Assembly: GCA_028689615.1 (NCBI GenBank)
Contig: JAQVCV010000023.1
Location: 1-60,376 of the forward strand
From: Bacteroidales bacterium
Lineage (GTDB): Bacteria; Bacteroidota; Bacteroidia; Bacteroidales; TTA-H9
DNA length: 60,376 nucleotides
Direction of reading: 5' to 3'
How positions within the stretch are numbered: the stretch's first letter is position 1; the number at the start of each line of letters is the position of its first letter. A program made the translations under genes and the position numbers. Positions 27,595-35,246 of the stretch are shown one piece after another. The notes under the pieces were generated by a model. It made no database searches. It saw only the letters and a list, made by a program, of their open reading frames with translations, and was not told where the DNA came from.

Positions 27595-28057
27595 AGCCGT
27601 TTTTTGCTCCGATGAACTGCCTTCCCGATGACAGGCAACCTCCCGTAAATGGCCCGGGATGGGTCCTCCATTTCACGACCGTCTGCATTTCAAACAACGA
27701 ATCCAAAATCAAGACTTTCGTTAACTACTAATATCCAATTTTTTACAAAAATCCGAAATCTTAAAATTTATCATTTTGGAAGCTATTTTCCTTTTTTTGG
27801 CCACCAGCCGGGGTTATCTTTGTGTTGATCTAAAAACTGGAAAAATGATGGAGCCGCGTGTGAACGACCCAAGCCTGAAAAGAATCACAAGATCGGGAGG
27901 ATGCCTGGCGATGTTTCGCTGGCAGCAGAGCACAATTCCCGAAACCTTGAGCCACAACAGAGCCGTGTCGGTAGAATTAAGACGGCCCTTAACTTCCCAT
28001 TTGCTCGAACACCTGTATAAACTGATGCAATATTGTTAAACCCAAAATTATAACACA
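27595..28057. other. Long leader / intergenic region of the second surface array
   Basis: No convincing gene lies in these 463 bases. A -7 box at 27815-27822 implies a leader of more than 200 bases ahead of the small gene at 28058. A frame from 27776 to 28039 covers most of it, but its product has no recognisable features. Confidence 0.55.
27815..27822 (+). promoter_or_regulatory. Bacteroidota -7 promoter box (TATCTTTG)
   Basis: An exact TAnnTTTG match in the intergenic region upstream of the surface array, about 235 bases before the first gene. Such a long leader leaves room for regulation. Confidence 0.55.
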
Positions 28058-28267
28058 ATGGCAAAGAAGCTGATTATTCTCTCGTTGGCTCTTCTATGGG
28101 GCCTGATTCTTTTGGCACAGGCACCTCCCACACCTCCGGGCAGTCCTGGTGGCGGCAACACGCCTGTGGGTGGCGGAGCGGCACCCTTAGTGGGAGGCAT
28201 AGCCCTGATGGTGGGCATGGCGGCCGGGTATGGAGCTATGAAACTCTACTACCATTTCAAAAAATAA
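28058..28267 (+). CDS. Small PID-CTERM-like exported protein (69 aa)
   Basis: A signal peptide (MAKKLIILSLALLWGLILLA) leads to the Pro/Gly core PPTPPGSPGGGNTPVGGG and the hydrophobic segment PLVGGIALMVGMAAGYG. It is the most divergent of the five paralogues at the N-terminus, which argues that all are under selection and not merely copied. It is the first gene of the second array and lies 21 bases before the LamG gene. No tiny membrane-protein gene follows it. Confidence 0.85.
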   Translation: MAKKLIILSLALLWGLILLAQAPPTPPGSPGGGNTPVGGGAAPLVGGIALMVGMAAGYGAMKLYYHFKK

Positions 28268-28288
28268 CCAACTCAAAATCTTACAGAA

Positions 28289-30448
28289 ATGAAACACTTT
28301 TTTACACTTTTAATTTTTCTGTGCTTAGCAACGTTGGGTTTTGGACAGCAAGGAGGGTATGCACTGGAATTTGACGGGACAAATGATTATGTAGCCTTTG
28401 GATACAATAGCAATCTAATTTTGACATCCAGTGTTTCAATTGAAGCTTGGATTAAACTAAACTCAACCAATACTCAGGACTTCCTAGCAGGAAAAATTAT
28501 TCATGGTGGCTCAAATTACGGATATGGACTCTATATAAATGCAGGCAATTTAGGAGGAAGTCCGGGACAAATAACCTTTATAGCAGGAAGAAGTTGGAAC
28601 GACTGGCCCAGTGTTAGGTCAAATACAATTCTCGAAACCGGGAAATGGTATCATGTTGTTGGAACATTTGATGGAAGGTACTTAAGAATTTATGTAAACG
28701 GGATGCTTGACAACACCTATGATAGGGGTTATAGCTATTCAATGAACGATTCAGGAGACAATTTCAAGATTGGATATAACAGCAACATAGGAGACAATTA
28801 TTTTGATGGATATATAGATGAAGTAAGAGTCTGGGGTACAGCCCGCACTCAAGAAGAAATCAAAGCCAATATGTGCAAAGAGGTTGGCACAAATACTAAC
28901 CTGAAGGCCTACTACCAGATGAGCAACGGTTCGGGAACCACCCTGACCGATAACAGTGGAAATAGCGGAACTGGGACAATTTCAGGAGCCTCATGGGTCT
29001 CATCCACTGCTCCCCTGCCCTACTACACTGTGAACGATGGCAGTTGGGCCACCAATGCCACCTGGGCTTCGGGGCAAAACGTTCCAGCCAACGACTGGGC
29101 ATCGGTTGATATAAACAATGCCGTAACAATGGGAACCGGCGTAGGGAAAACCGTGAACGACCTTACTGTTGGTGCCGGCGCCACTCTCACCGTGGAATCT
29201 GGCGGTTCGCTCATCACCAACGGAACCATCACCAACAACGGAACCATCAACGTGAAACGCGAGATGGCCGATGGCCGGTGGCACTTGGTGTCGGCACCCG
29301 TGGTGGGCGCTACAGCCGAACCCTTCACAGGCAAATACCTGCAATCGTGGAGCGAACCAACACACTCCTACTCCCAGATCACACTAACAAACACACCTCT
29401 TGCCCCAACAACAGGATACCTCCTGTGGGGCAATCTCCCGGGAAAAGCGTCGCACACAACTTACACTATCACGGGAACACCACTCACCGGTAACCAAAGC
29501 AAATCGCTCACTTATACCGATAATGGTTCCGGAAACAAAGGCGCCAACCTCGTGGGCAACCCCTACCCCTCATCCATTGACTGGGATTTACTCCGCGGAA
29601 CCTATGGGGCAGTTTATTATCTCGACAACGGTTCCTATGTTTCGTGGAACAATGGAGGCAGTGGGTCACGCTATATACCGCCTATGCAAGGTTTCTTCGT
29701 GGTTACAGGGGCAAACGGCACCCTCAGCCTCACCAACGCTCACCGCACCCACACCGGTGCCACCAGCTTCTACAAGCAGTCCACGGCCTCCGACATGGTG
29801 GTGCTCGAAACCGTGAGCCCTGATGGCTATTCCGACAAACTTTACCTTAGGTTCGACCAGGAGGCACAGCCTGGTTTCGAGTTGCCGCGCGATGCATGGA
29901 AGCTCCCTTCGTTTGCCGATGGGGTGAGCCAACTCTGGTCGGTTGATCCCGATGGAGGGCGCCTCTCCATAGATGTGCGTCCCGCCACCGAAACGATCCC
30001 CGTGGGCTTCTCCAACACCGCCAACGGAACCTATTCCATTGGCATTGCGCTGTGGGGCAACCAGCCTGCCCTCTACCTCGAAGACACCCAAACTGGCACC
30101 ATCCACAACTTCGCCAACGGTGACTACCACTTCAACTACACCCTCACCGACAATCCCAACCGCTTCAAACTGCTGTTTGGCGCCATCGGAACCCCCGAAA
30201 CCACCAAAGCACCCATCCGCCAGTGGATTGCGGGCAATACCCTCTACATCAGTGCACCCGAACTAACCGGCCAACAGGCCATGGTGACAGTGTATAGCCT
30301 CACAGGGCAGGCCTTGCAACGCCACCGGATCGCCTTTGCAGAAATCACTTCACTGGAGTTGCAAAATACACCAGGCACCGTGTTGGTAGAAACCAAAAGC
30401 GTGGACGGAAGCCGGGTGCTGACAACCAAAGGAATTATAATAAAATGA
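28289..30448 (+). CDS. T9SS surface protein with one LamG domain (719 aa)
   Basis: A signal peptide (MKHFFTLLIFLCLATLGFG) is followed by one LamG domain (about 26-245; ALEFDGTNDYVAFG, KWYHVVGTFDG, GYIDEVRVWG). The linker cassette LTVESGGSLITNGTITNNGT is near residue 300 and a T9SS type A tail ends KGIIIK. From about 29473 to the stop the DNA is nearly identical to 7060-8034 of the larger LamG/lectin gene, while the LamG part is much more divergent. The domain suggests carbohydrate or polymer binding at the surface. Probably in one operon with the small genes on either side. Confidence 0.9.
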   Translation: MKHFFTLLIFLCLATLGFGQQGGYALEFDGTNDYVAFGYNSNLILTSSVSIEAWIKLNSTNTQDFLAGKIIHGGSNYGYGLYINAGNLGGSPGQITFIAGRSWNDWPSVRSNTILETGKWYHVVGTFDGRYLRIYVNGMLDNTYDRGYSYSMNDSGDNFKIGYNSNIGDNYFDGYIDEVRVWGTARTQEEIKANMCKEVGTNTNLKAYYQMSNGSGTTLTDNSGNSGTGTISGASWVSSTAPLPYYTVNDGSWATNATWASGQNVPANDWASVDINNAVTMGTGVGKTVNDLTVGAGATLTVESGGSLITNGTITNNGTINVKREMADGRWHLVSAPVVGATAEPFTGKYLQSWSEPTHSYSQITLTNTPLAPTTGYLLWGNLPGKASHTTYTITGTPLTGNQSKSLTYTDNGSGNKGANLVGNPYPSSIDWDLLRGTYGAVYYLDNGSYVSWNNGGSGSRYIPPMQGFFVVTGANGTLSLTNAHRTHTGATSFYKQSTASDMVVLETVSPDGYSDKLYLRFDQEAQPGFELPRDAWKLPSFADGVSQLWSVDPDGGRLSIDVRPATETIPVGFSNTANGTYSIGIALWGNQPALYLEDTQTGTIHNFANGDYHFNYTLTDNPNRFKLLFGAIGTPETTKAPIRQWIAGNTLYISAPELTGQQAMVTVYSLTGQALQRHRIAFAEITSLELQNTPGTVLVETKSVDGSRVLTTKGIIIK
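29179..29250 (+). repeat. Shared linker DNA cassette, copy 2
   Basis: Nearly the same 72 bases as at 6775-6846 and 33243-33314, with only a few substitutions. Confidence 0.88.
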
Positions 30449-30457
30449 TAATGAATA

Positions 30458-30498
30458 TTTTAAACCTGACAGGTCTTTGAGACGTGTCAGGTTTAAAA
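30458..30498. repeat. Post-stop hairpin repeat, copy 4
   Basis: Same element as at 1248, with one internal mismatch (GACG in place of GACC in the right arm) and a TTG loop. It begins about ten bases after the stop of the LamG gene. Confidence 0.87.
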
Positions 30499-30528
30499 CC
30501 AAATAAACCATATAAAACCATTAATCCC

Positions 30529-30732
30529 ATGAAAAAGAAACTCTTTACCCTAGCTGCACTTCTTTTTGTTACCACCCTGTTGTTGGCACAGGCACCTCCC
30601 ACACCTCCGGGCAGTCCTGGTGGCGGAAATACGCCTGTGGGTGGCGGAGCGGCGCCGCTGGCAGGCGGGGTAGCCTTGTTGGTGGGGCTGGCGGCCGGGT
30701 ATGGAATCTCCAAAATAAAAAGATCAAGCTAA
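30529..30732 (+). CDS. Small PID-CTERM-like exported protein (67 aa)
   Basis: The ATG at 30529 (MKKKLFTLAALLFVTTLLLA) gives a signal peptide like those of the paralogues. An upstream in-frame ATG at 30484 lies inside the hairpin arm and would add a polar stretch ahead of the signal, so it is rejected. The core PPTPPGSPGGGNTPVGGG and the segment PLAGGVALLVGLAAGYG are conserved. Only one 9-bp unit precedes this gene, compared with four elsewhere. Followed 44 bases later by the GLUG-repeat gene. Confidence 0.85.
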   Translation: MKKKLFTLAALLFVTTLLLAQAPPTPPGSPGGGNTPVGGGAAPLAGGVALLVGLAAGYGISKIKRSS

Positions 30733-30776
30733 GCCAATGTAAAGAATTGAATGAATTAGTAATACAACGATGAAAG

Positions 30777-33700
30777 ATGAAAATAATAATACTTACACTC
30801 ACACTTCTTTATGCCGCTCTTCTACCGGCATTCAGTCAATCATACAGCGGTGGTTCTGGTACATCAGGCAGCCCCTTTCAAATTGCCACTAAAGCCGATC
30901 TGAAATATCTGTCGGAGCACTCGGCAGACTGGTCGAAATACTTTATTCAAACTGCCGATATTGTATTTGAAGATGCTGATTTTCAAGATGGTGGTGACTT
31001 TTACAATTCCGGAGCCGGATTTAGTCCGATTGGGAATTCAACAACAAAATTTACAGGCAGTTATGATGGGCAGGGAAATGTGATTAATGGGTTGTATATT
31101 AGTAGGGAAGCAACGGATAATATTGGTCTGTTTGGCTATGTAAGAACTGCTACAATTGCAAATATTACTTTATTAAATGCAAACGTAACAGGCAATAATT
31201 ATGCAGCTATAGCCATCGGTCATGCTGAAGGAACTTCTTCAACAAGAGAAAGTTCTTCAATATCTAATTGTTATATCCAAGGAAACATATCTGGAAAAAT
31301 AAATGTTGGTGGGTTAATTGGACGTTGCGAATATTCCAATGCCACCATCACAAATTGTCATGCCAACGTTACTGCCACTTCTACTTCTCCAGCTGGGGGT
31401 AATGCTATTTTAGGTGGATTATTAGGTAGTGCGCATGATAATGTTGGAGTTGCGGTAACAAACTGCTCTTCATCGGGTAGTGTATCCGCTAATGGCCGAA
31501 ATGTAGGTGGATTTATTGGCTATGTTTCGGGAGGTACTTATCAAAAGTGTTTTTCTACATCAAACGTATCAATAAACAGTAGTAGCAACGATGGTAATTT
31601 GGGAGGGTTTATCGGGGGAGTCAATGCAAATAAACAGAGCACTACGATTCAAAACTGCTATGCACTTGGAAATGTAACAGGTGGGTTGAACAACAGTTCT
31701 ACCGATTGGATAAGAGGTGTGGGTGGTTTTATTGGTACAATTCGTATCAATTATGGTTATGCAAAAAATATTACAAACTGCTTTGCTGCAGGAATCGTTA
31801 CGCAATCAGGATCATCAACTTATATAGGGGGTTTTATAGGATATCAAGATCCTGATGGCTCAGCTACAGTAACCAGCTGTTATTGGGACAATCAGAGGTC
31901 AACTCAAGCTACGAGCTTATATGGCACAGGCCTCACCACCGCCCAAATGAAAGTACAAGGCAATTTTACAAGTTGGGATTTTGCCAATACCTGGCGCATG
32001 TCATCAACTATTACATATGATGGATACCCCACCTTAGAATGGGCCAAAGGTTATGCCACTGCTCCCACATCCAGCCAGATAGCCGATTTGAGCAATCTGG
32101 TTTATGTGGCTGAGAACAGCAGTCGCTGGGCAACATCCTATACCCAAACTGCCGATGTAAATGCCTGGTGGACATGTGGTTGGGATTGCCAAAAAGGCTG
32201 GACGCCAATTGGTAACAACACCACTAAATATACAGGACCCACTTACGACGGAGATGATCACGAGATTAATCACCTATTTATCAATCGCTCAACTTCCGAT
32301 TTTCAGGGACTGTTTGGTTATTTGAATAATGCCGAAGTGAAAGACCTGGGTTTAAACCATGTTAATATTTCCGCAAGGTCAAGCCTGGCAGCTATAGCAG
32401 GATCAGCTGACAATGGTACCATCAGAAATTGCTTTGTTACAGGAAAAGTAGCCGGAATAGGCGTATCAGCAGATTTTACGGGAGGATTGATAGGAGATAG
32501 CAGGGGAAACTCACTGGTTGAAAATTGTTATACAAACATGGCAGTCAGCGGTCTCCATCATGTGGGAGGATTGGCTGGCCGGGTATTGAATGATGGTTTA
32601 ACATCTATTGTCAGGTATTGTTATTCTTTGGGGACTGTTACCGGCACAGGCAGCCACGTGGGAGGATTGGCCGGCGGCAATTCCGGAACCATCACCAATT
32701 CTTACTCTTTGGTAAATGTGGGAGGCACGGGTGCCAATGTGGGCGGATTGGTGGGTAATAACTGGTATGGCATTATTACAAACTCATATTCAGCGGGCTC
32801 TGTAACTGGCTCATCGAGTCTGGGTGGTTTGGTTGGGGCTACAACTGGGAGTACGGTAACCAATTCCTTCTGGGATACCCAAACATCGGGCAGAGCCACC
32901 AGCAATGGAGGCACCGGTAAAACCACCACCGAAATGAAAACCCAAAACACCTTTACCGATTGGGATTTTACTACCATCTGGAATGTTTCAGATTTTTCAG
33001 CAACCAATTACAGCTCCTACCCATATCTTCGCAGCAATGAGCAAACGCCTCTGCCCGGATACGAAAATATTGCCATCACCTGGAACGGTTCAGTAAGTTC
33101 TGCATGGAATACCCCTGGCAACTGGAGCAACAACAGCTTACCCACACCATTGAATAACATCACAATTGCTCATGTGGCCAATCATCCGGTAATCTCTTCC
33201 GGTGTGGGAGCCTCGTGCAACAACCTTACGGTTAGCGTTGGCGCCACCCTCACCGTGGAATCAGGCGGTTCGCTCATCACCAACGGAACCATCACCAACA
33301 ACGGAACCATCAACATTGAGCAAAGCGTGTCGCAAGACGGAAAGTGGCATTTCATATCAATGCCCAATGCCAATTCAACGGCCAACACTTTCTTAGGAAT
33401 GTATTTGCAACGCTACGACGAAAGCTCAAACCCTCCGGGTTGGAAAGACATAACGGCTCCAGCCACTGCACTCACCCCAGAGCAGGGCTATAGCTTGTGG
33501 GTTCCGGTGGGTTCAGGCACACAGAGCTTTACTCATACTGGCACTCCCAATTCGGGCAACCAGAGCATAGCAATCACTTACACCGACCATAGCACCAACT
33601 TTGATGGTGCCAACCTGGTTGGGAATCCCTACCCGTCGTATCTTGACTGGTATCAGGTTGCCGGTTATGGATCGAAATACACATGGAATGGAGACTCCTA

Positions 33701-34514
33701 TGACGCCTATACTGCTCAAAATGGCTATGGAACAGGCTCACGCTATGTGGCTCCAATGGAAGGATTTTTTGTGGTGACTGAATCGAATAAAATTTTTGAA
33801 CTTACTAATGCCATGCGCACCCACACTTCAAACAAAAAAGCCACCAATAACACAGCCCTTCAGCATGGCGTGGTGGTAGCTGCTTCAAATGGCAACTACA
33901 GCGATGCTCTTTGGGTGGTGTTTGATCAGGCTGCTTCAGAAAACTTTGAACTAGATCGCGATGCGTGGAAACTCATGTCGCCCACAAACGGTTTATCGCA
34001 ACTGTGGTCAGTAAGCCCCGATGGCCCTTTGGCGGTTGACGTAAGACCTGAAACAGAAAGGGTGTCCTTGGGTTTCAGCAACACCGTGCCAGGTACCTAT
34101 GCTATCTCCCTGCAACAATTAACTGGTGTTTCTGCCCTCTACCTCGAAGACACCCAAACCGGCACCATCCACAACTTCGCCAACGGAGACTACTCCTTCA
34201 ACTACACCCTCACCGACAATCCCAACCGCTTCAAACTGCTGTTTGGCGCCATCGGCACCCCCGAAACCACCAACGCACACATCCGCCAGTGGATTGCGGG
34301 CAATACCCTCTACATCAGTGCTCCAGAACTAACCGGCCAACAAGCCGTGGTGACGGTGTATAGCCTCACCGGCCAGGCCTTGCAACGCCACCGGATCACC
34401 TTTGCAGAAATCACTTCACTGGAGTTGCAAAATACACCAGGCACCGTGTTGGTAGAAACCAAAAGCGTGGACGGAAGCCGGGTGCTGACAACCAAAGGAA
34501 TTATAATAAAATGA
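30777..34514 (+). CDS. T9SS surface protein with GLUG-type repeats (1245 aa)
   Basis: A signal peptide (MKIIILTLTLLYAALLPAFS) leads to a long beta-helix-like region made of GLUG-type repeats (GGLIG, GGFIG and GGLAG turns followed by TNC or TNSYS, about residues 90-330 and 530-710). The two halves are separated by a YWDNQRS...GLTTAQMK element that recurs as FWDTQTSGRAT...KTTTEMK. The linker cassette is near 823 and a T9SS type A tail closes the protein. Repeats of this type occur in adhesins and peptidase-associated surface proteins. The region between cassette and tail is divergent from the LamG genes, but the last 385 or so bases are nearly identical to theirs. Confidence 0.9.
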   Translation: MKIIILTLTLLYAALLPAFSQSYSGGSGTSGSPFQIATKADLKYLSEHSADWSKYFIQTADIVFEDADFQDGGDFYNSGAGFSPIGNSTTKFTGSYDGQGNVINGLYISREATDNIGLFGYVRTATIANITLLNANVTGNNYAAIAIGHAEGTSSTRESSSISNCYIQGNISGKINVGGLIGRCEYSNATITNCHANVTATSTSPAGGNAILGGLLGSAHDNVGVAVTNCSSSGSVSANGRNVGGFIGYVSGGTYQKCFSTSNVSINSSSNDGNLGGFIGGVNANKQSTTIQNCYALGNVTGGLNNSSTDWIRGVGGFIGTIRINYGYAKNITNCFAAGIVTQSGSSTYIGGFIGYQDPDGSATVTSCYWDNQRSTQATSLYGTGLTTAQMKVQGNFTSWDFANTWRMSSTITYDGYPTLEWAKGYATAPTSSQIADLSNLVYVAENSSRWATSYTQTADVNAWWTCGWDCQKGWTPIGNNTTKYTGPTYDGDDHEINHLFINRSTSDFQGLFGYLNNAEVKDLGLNHVNISARSSLAAIAGSADNGTIRNCFVTGKVAGIGVSADFTGGLIGDSRGNSLVENCYTNMAVSGLHHVGGLAGRVLNDGLTSIVRYCYSLGTVTGTGSHVGGLAGGNSGTITNSYSLVNVGGTGANVGGLVGNNWYGIITNSYSAGSVTGSSSLGGLVGATTGSTVTNSFWDTQTSGRATSNGGTGKTTTEMKTQNTFTDWDFTTIWNVSDFSATNYSSYPYLRSNEQTPLPGYENIAITWNGSVSSAWNTPGNWSNNSLPTPLNNITIAHVANHPVISSGVGASCNNLTVSVGATLTVESGGSLITNGTITNNGTINIEQSVSQDGKWHFISMPNANSTANTFLGMYLQRYDESSNPPGWKDITAPATALTPEQGYSLWVPVGSGTQSFTHTGTPNSGNQSIAITYTDHSTNFDGANLVGNPYPSYLDWYQVAGYGSKYTWNGDSYDAYTAQNGYGTGSRYVAPMEGFFVVTESNKIFELTNAMRTHTSNKKATNNTALQHGVVVAASNGNYSDALWVVFDQAASENFELDRDAWKLMSPTNGLSQLWSVSPDGPLAVDVRPETERVSLGFSNTVPGTYAISLQQLTGVSALYLEDTQTGTIHNFANGDYSFNYTLTDNPNRFKLLFGAIGTPETTNAHIRQWIAGNTLYISAPELTGQQAVVTVYSLTGQALQRHRITFAEITSLELQNTPGTVLVETKSVDGSRVLTTKGIIIK
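33243..33314 (+). repeat. Shared linker DNA cassette, copy 3
   Basis: The same 72-base module as in the genes at 3655 and 28289, here embedded between a GLUG region and a divergent downstream domain. Confidence 0.88.
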
Positions 34515-34523
34515 TAATGATTG

Positions 34524-34564
34524 TTTTAAACCTGACAGGTCTCAAAGACCTGTCAGGTTTAAAA
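34524..34564. repeat. Post-stop hairpin repeat, copy 5
   Basis: A perfect stem with CAA loop, like the copy at 1248, directly after the stop of the GLUG-repeat gene. Confidence 0.9.
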
Positions 34565-34566
34565 AA

Positions 34567-34608
34567 CCATATAAACCATATAAACCATATAAACCATATA
34601 AAACCATG
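34567..34608 (+). repeat. 9-bp tandem repeat, third array
   Basis: Four CCATATAAA units run into the ATG at 34606. Confidence 0.85.
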
Positions 34609-34827
34609 AAAAAGAAACTCTTCGCCCTTGTTGCACTTCTGTTTGTAAGCACTTTGTTGTTGGCACAGGCACCTCCCACACCTCCGGGCAGTCCTGGTGG
34701 CGGCAACACGCCGGTGGGTGGCGGAGCGGCGCCGCTGGCAGGCGGGATAGCATTCTTGGTGGGGCTGGCAGCCGGGTATGGAACATCACGGTGGTTGTAT
34801 TTTAAGAATCATGAACAATGCAAATGA
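34606..34827 (+). CDS. Small PID-CTERM-like exported protein (73 aa)
   Basis: The signal peptide is the same as at 1339 (MKKKLFALVALLFVSTLLLA). The core is PPTPPGSPGGGNTPVGGG and the hydrophobic segment PLAGGIAFLVGLAAGYG, with a divergent tail (RWLYFKNHEQCK). Its stop overlaps the start of the next small gene by four bases. The sequence is a mosaic: the 5' part matches the copies in the long repeat and the core matches the copies at 28058 and 30529. Confidence 0.85.
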   Translation: MKKKLFALVALLFVSTLLLAQAPPTPPGSPGGGNTPVGGGAAPLAGGIAFLVGLAAGYGTSRWLYFKNHEQCK

Positions 34828-34955
34828 ATAGAATAAAAAAAAACTGGTTCCTCCTCAAACAGAACCTTACAGATCCAGTATGTGCTGTTACCTGGATAAT
34901 GGGGTTTATTGGATTGGCTGCGGCCATAATGATAGTTGTCAGACTATTGGGTTAG
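34824..34955 (+). CDS. Tiny single-span membrane protein (43 aa)
   Basis: The ATG overlaps the previous stop (ATGA), so the two are translationally coupled. The 43 residues begin with a basic segment (MNRIKKNWFLLKQNLTDP) and end with one membrane span, VTWIMGFIGLAAAIMIVVRL. The layout matches the 45-residue protein at 1569 but the sequence has diverged, which supports both being real. Function is unknown. A terminator follows. Confidence 0.7.
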   Translation: MNRIKKNWFLLKQNLTDPVCAVTWIMGFIGLAAAIMIVVRLLG

Positions 34956-34988
34956 GTCTGGTTAACTCTTAGGGTTAGTTTTATCAAA

Positions 34989-35021
34989 GAAGTCGTCGCC
35001 GGGAGGCGGCGGCTTCTCTTC
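34989..35021 (+). terminator. Intrinsic terminator of the second surface array
   Basis: The arm GAAGTCGTCGCC (34989-35000) pairs with GGCGGCGGCTTC (35005-35016), with two G-T pairs, loop GGGA, and a T-rich tail. Confidence 0.85.
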
Positions 35022-35218
35022 TTAATTTTAGCTTACATCGCTCGATTTAAGCTGCCCTGAACTTCGTGCAACCAATAATACAAATCTGATTGGAGTAAAA
35101 AAAAGACGATACCCTCCAACAATATTGCTAAGCAAACCTTGTGGTTTTTTCTATCAATTTGAAAAAAAGTTGCCCGGAAAAACTTGAGAAGAAATGAACA
35201 CTGCCACCCCAAATGCTG

Positions 35219-35226
35219 TATATTTG
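35219..35226 (+). promoter_or_regulatory. Bacteroidota -7 promoter box (TATATTTG)
   Basis: An exact TAnnTTTG match 20 bases before the ATG at 35247. It supports that ATG over an upstream TTG at 35184. Confidence 0.6.
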
Positions 35227-35246
35227 AATGCTCAATCATAGCGTGC

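Noticed and set aside
27776..28039. 87-residue frame upstream of the second array
   Set aside because: It spans the -7 box at 27815, has no recognisable features, and is better explained as leader DNA.
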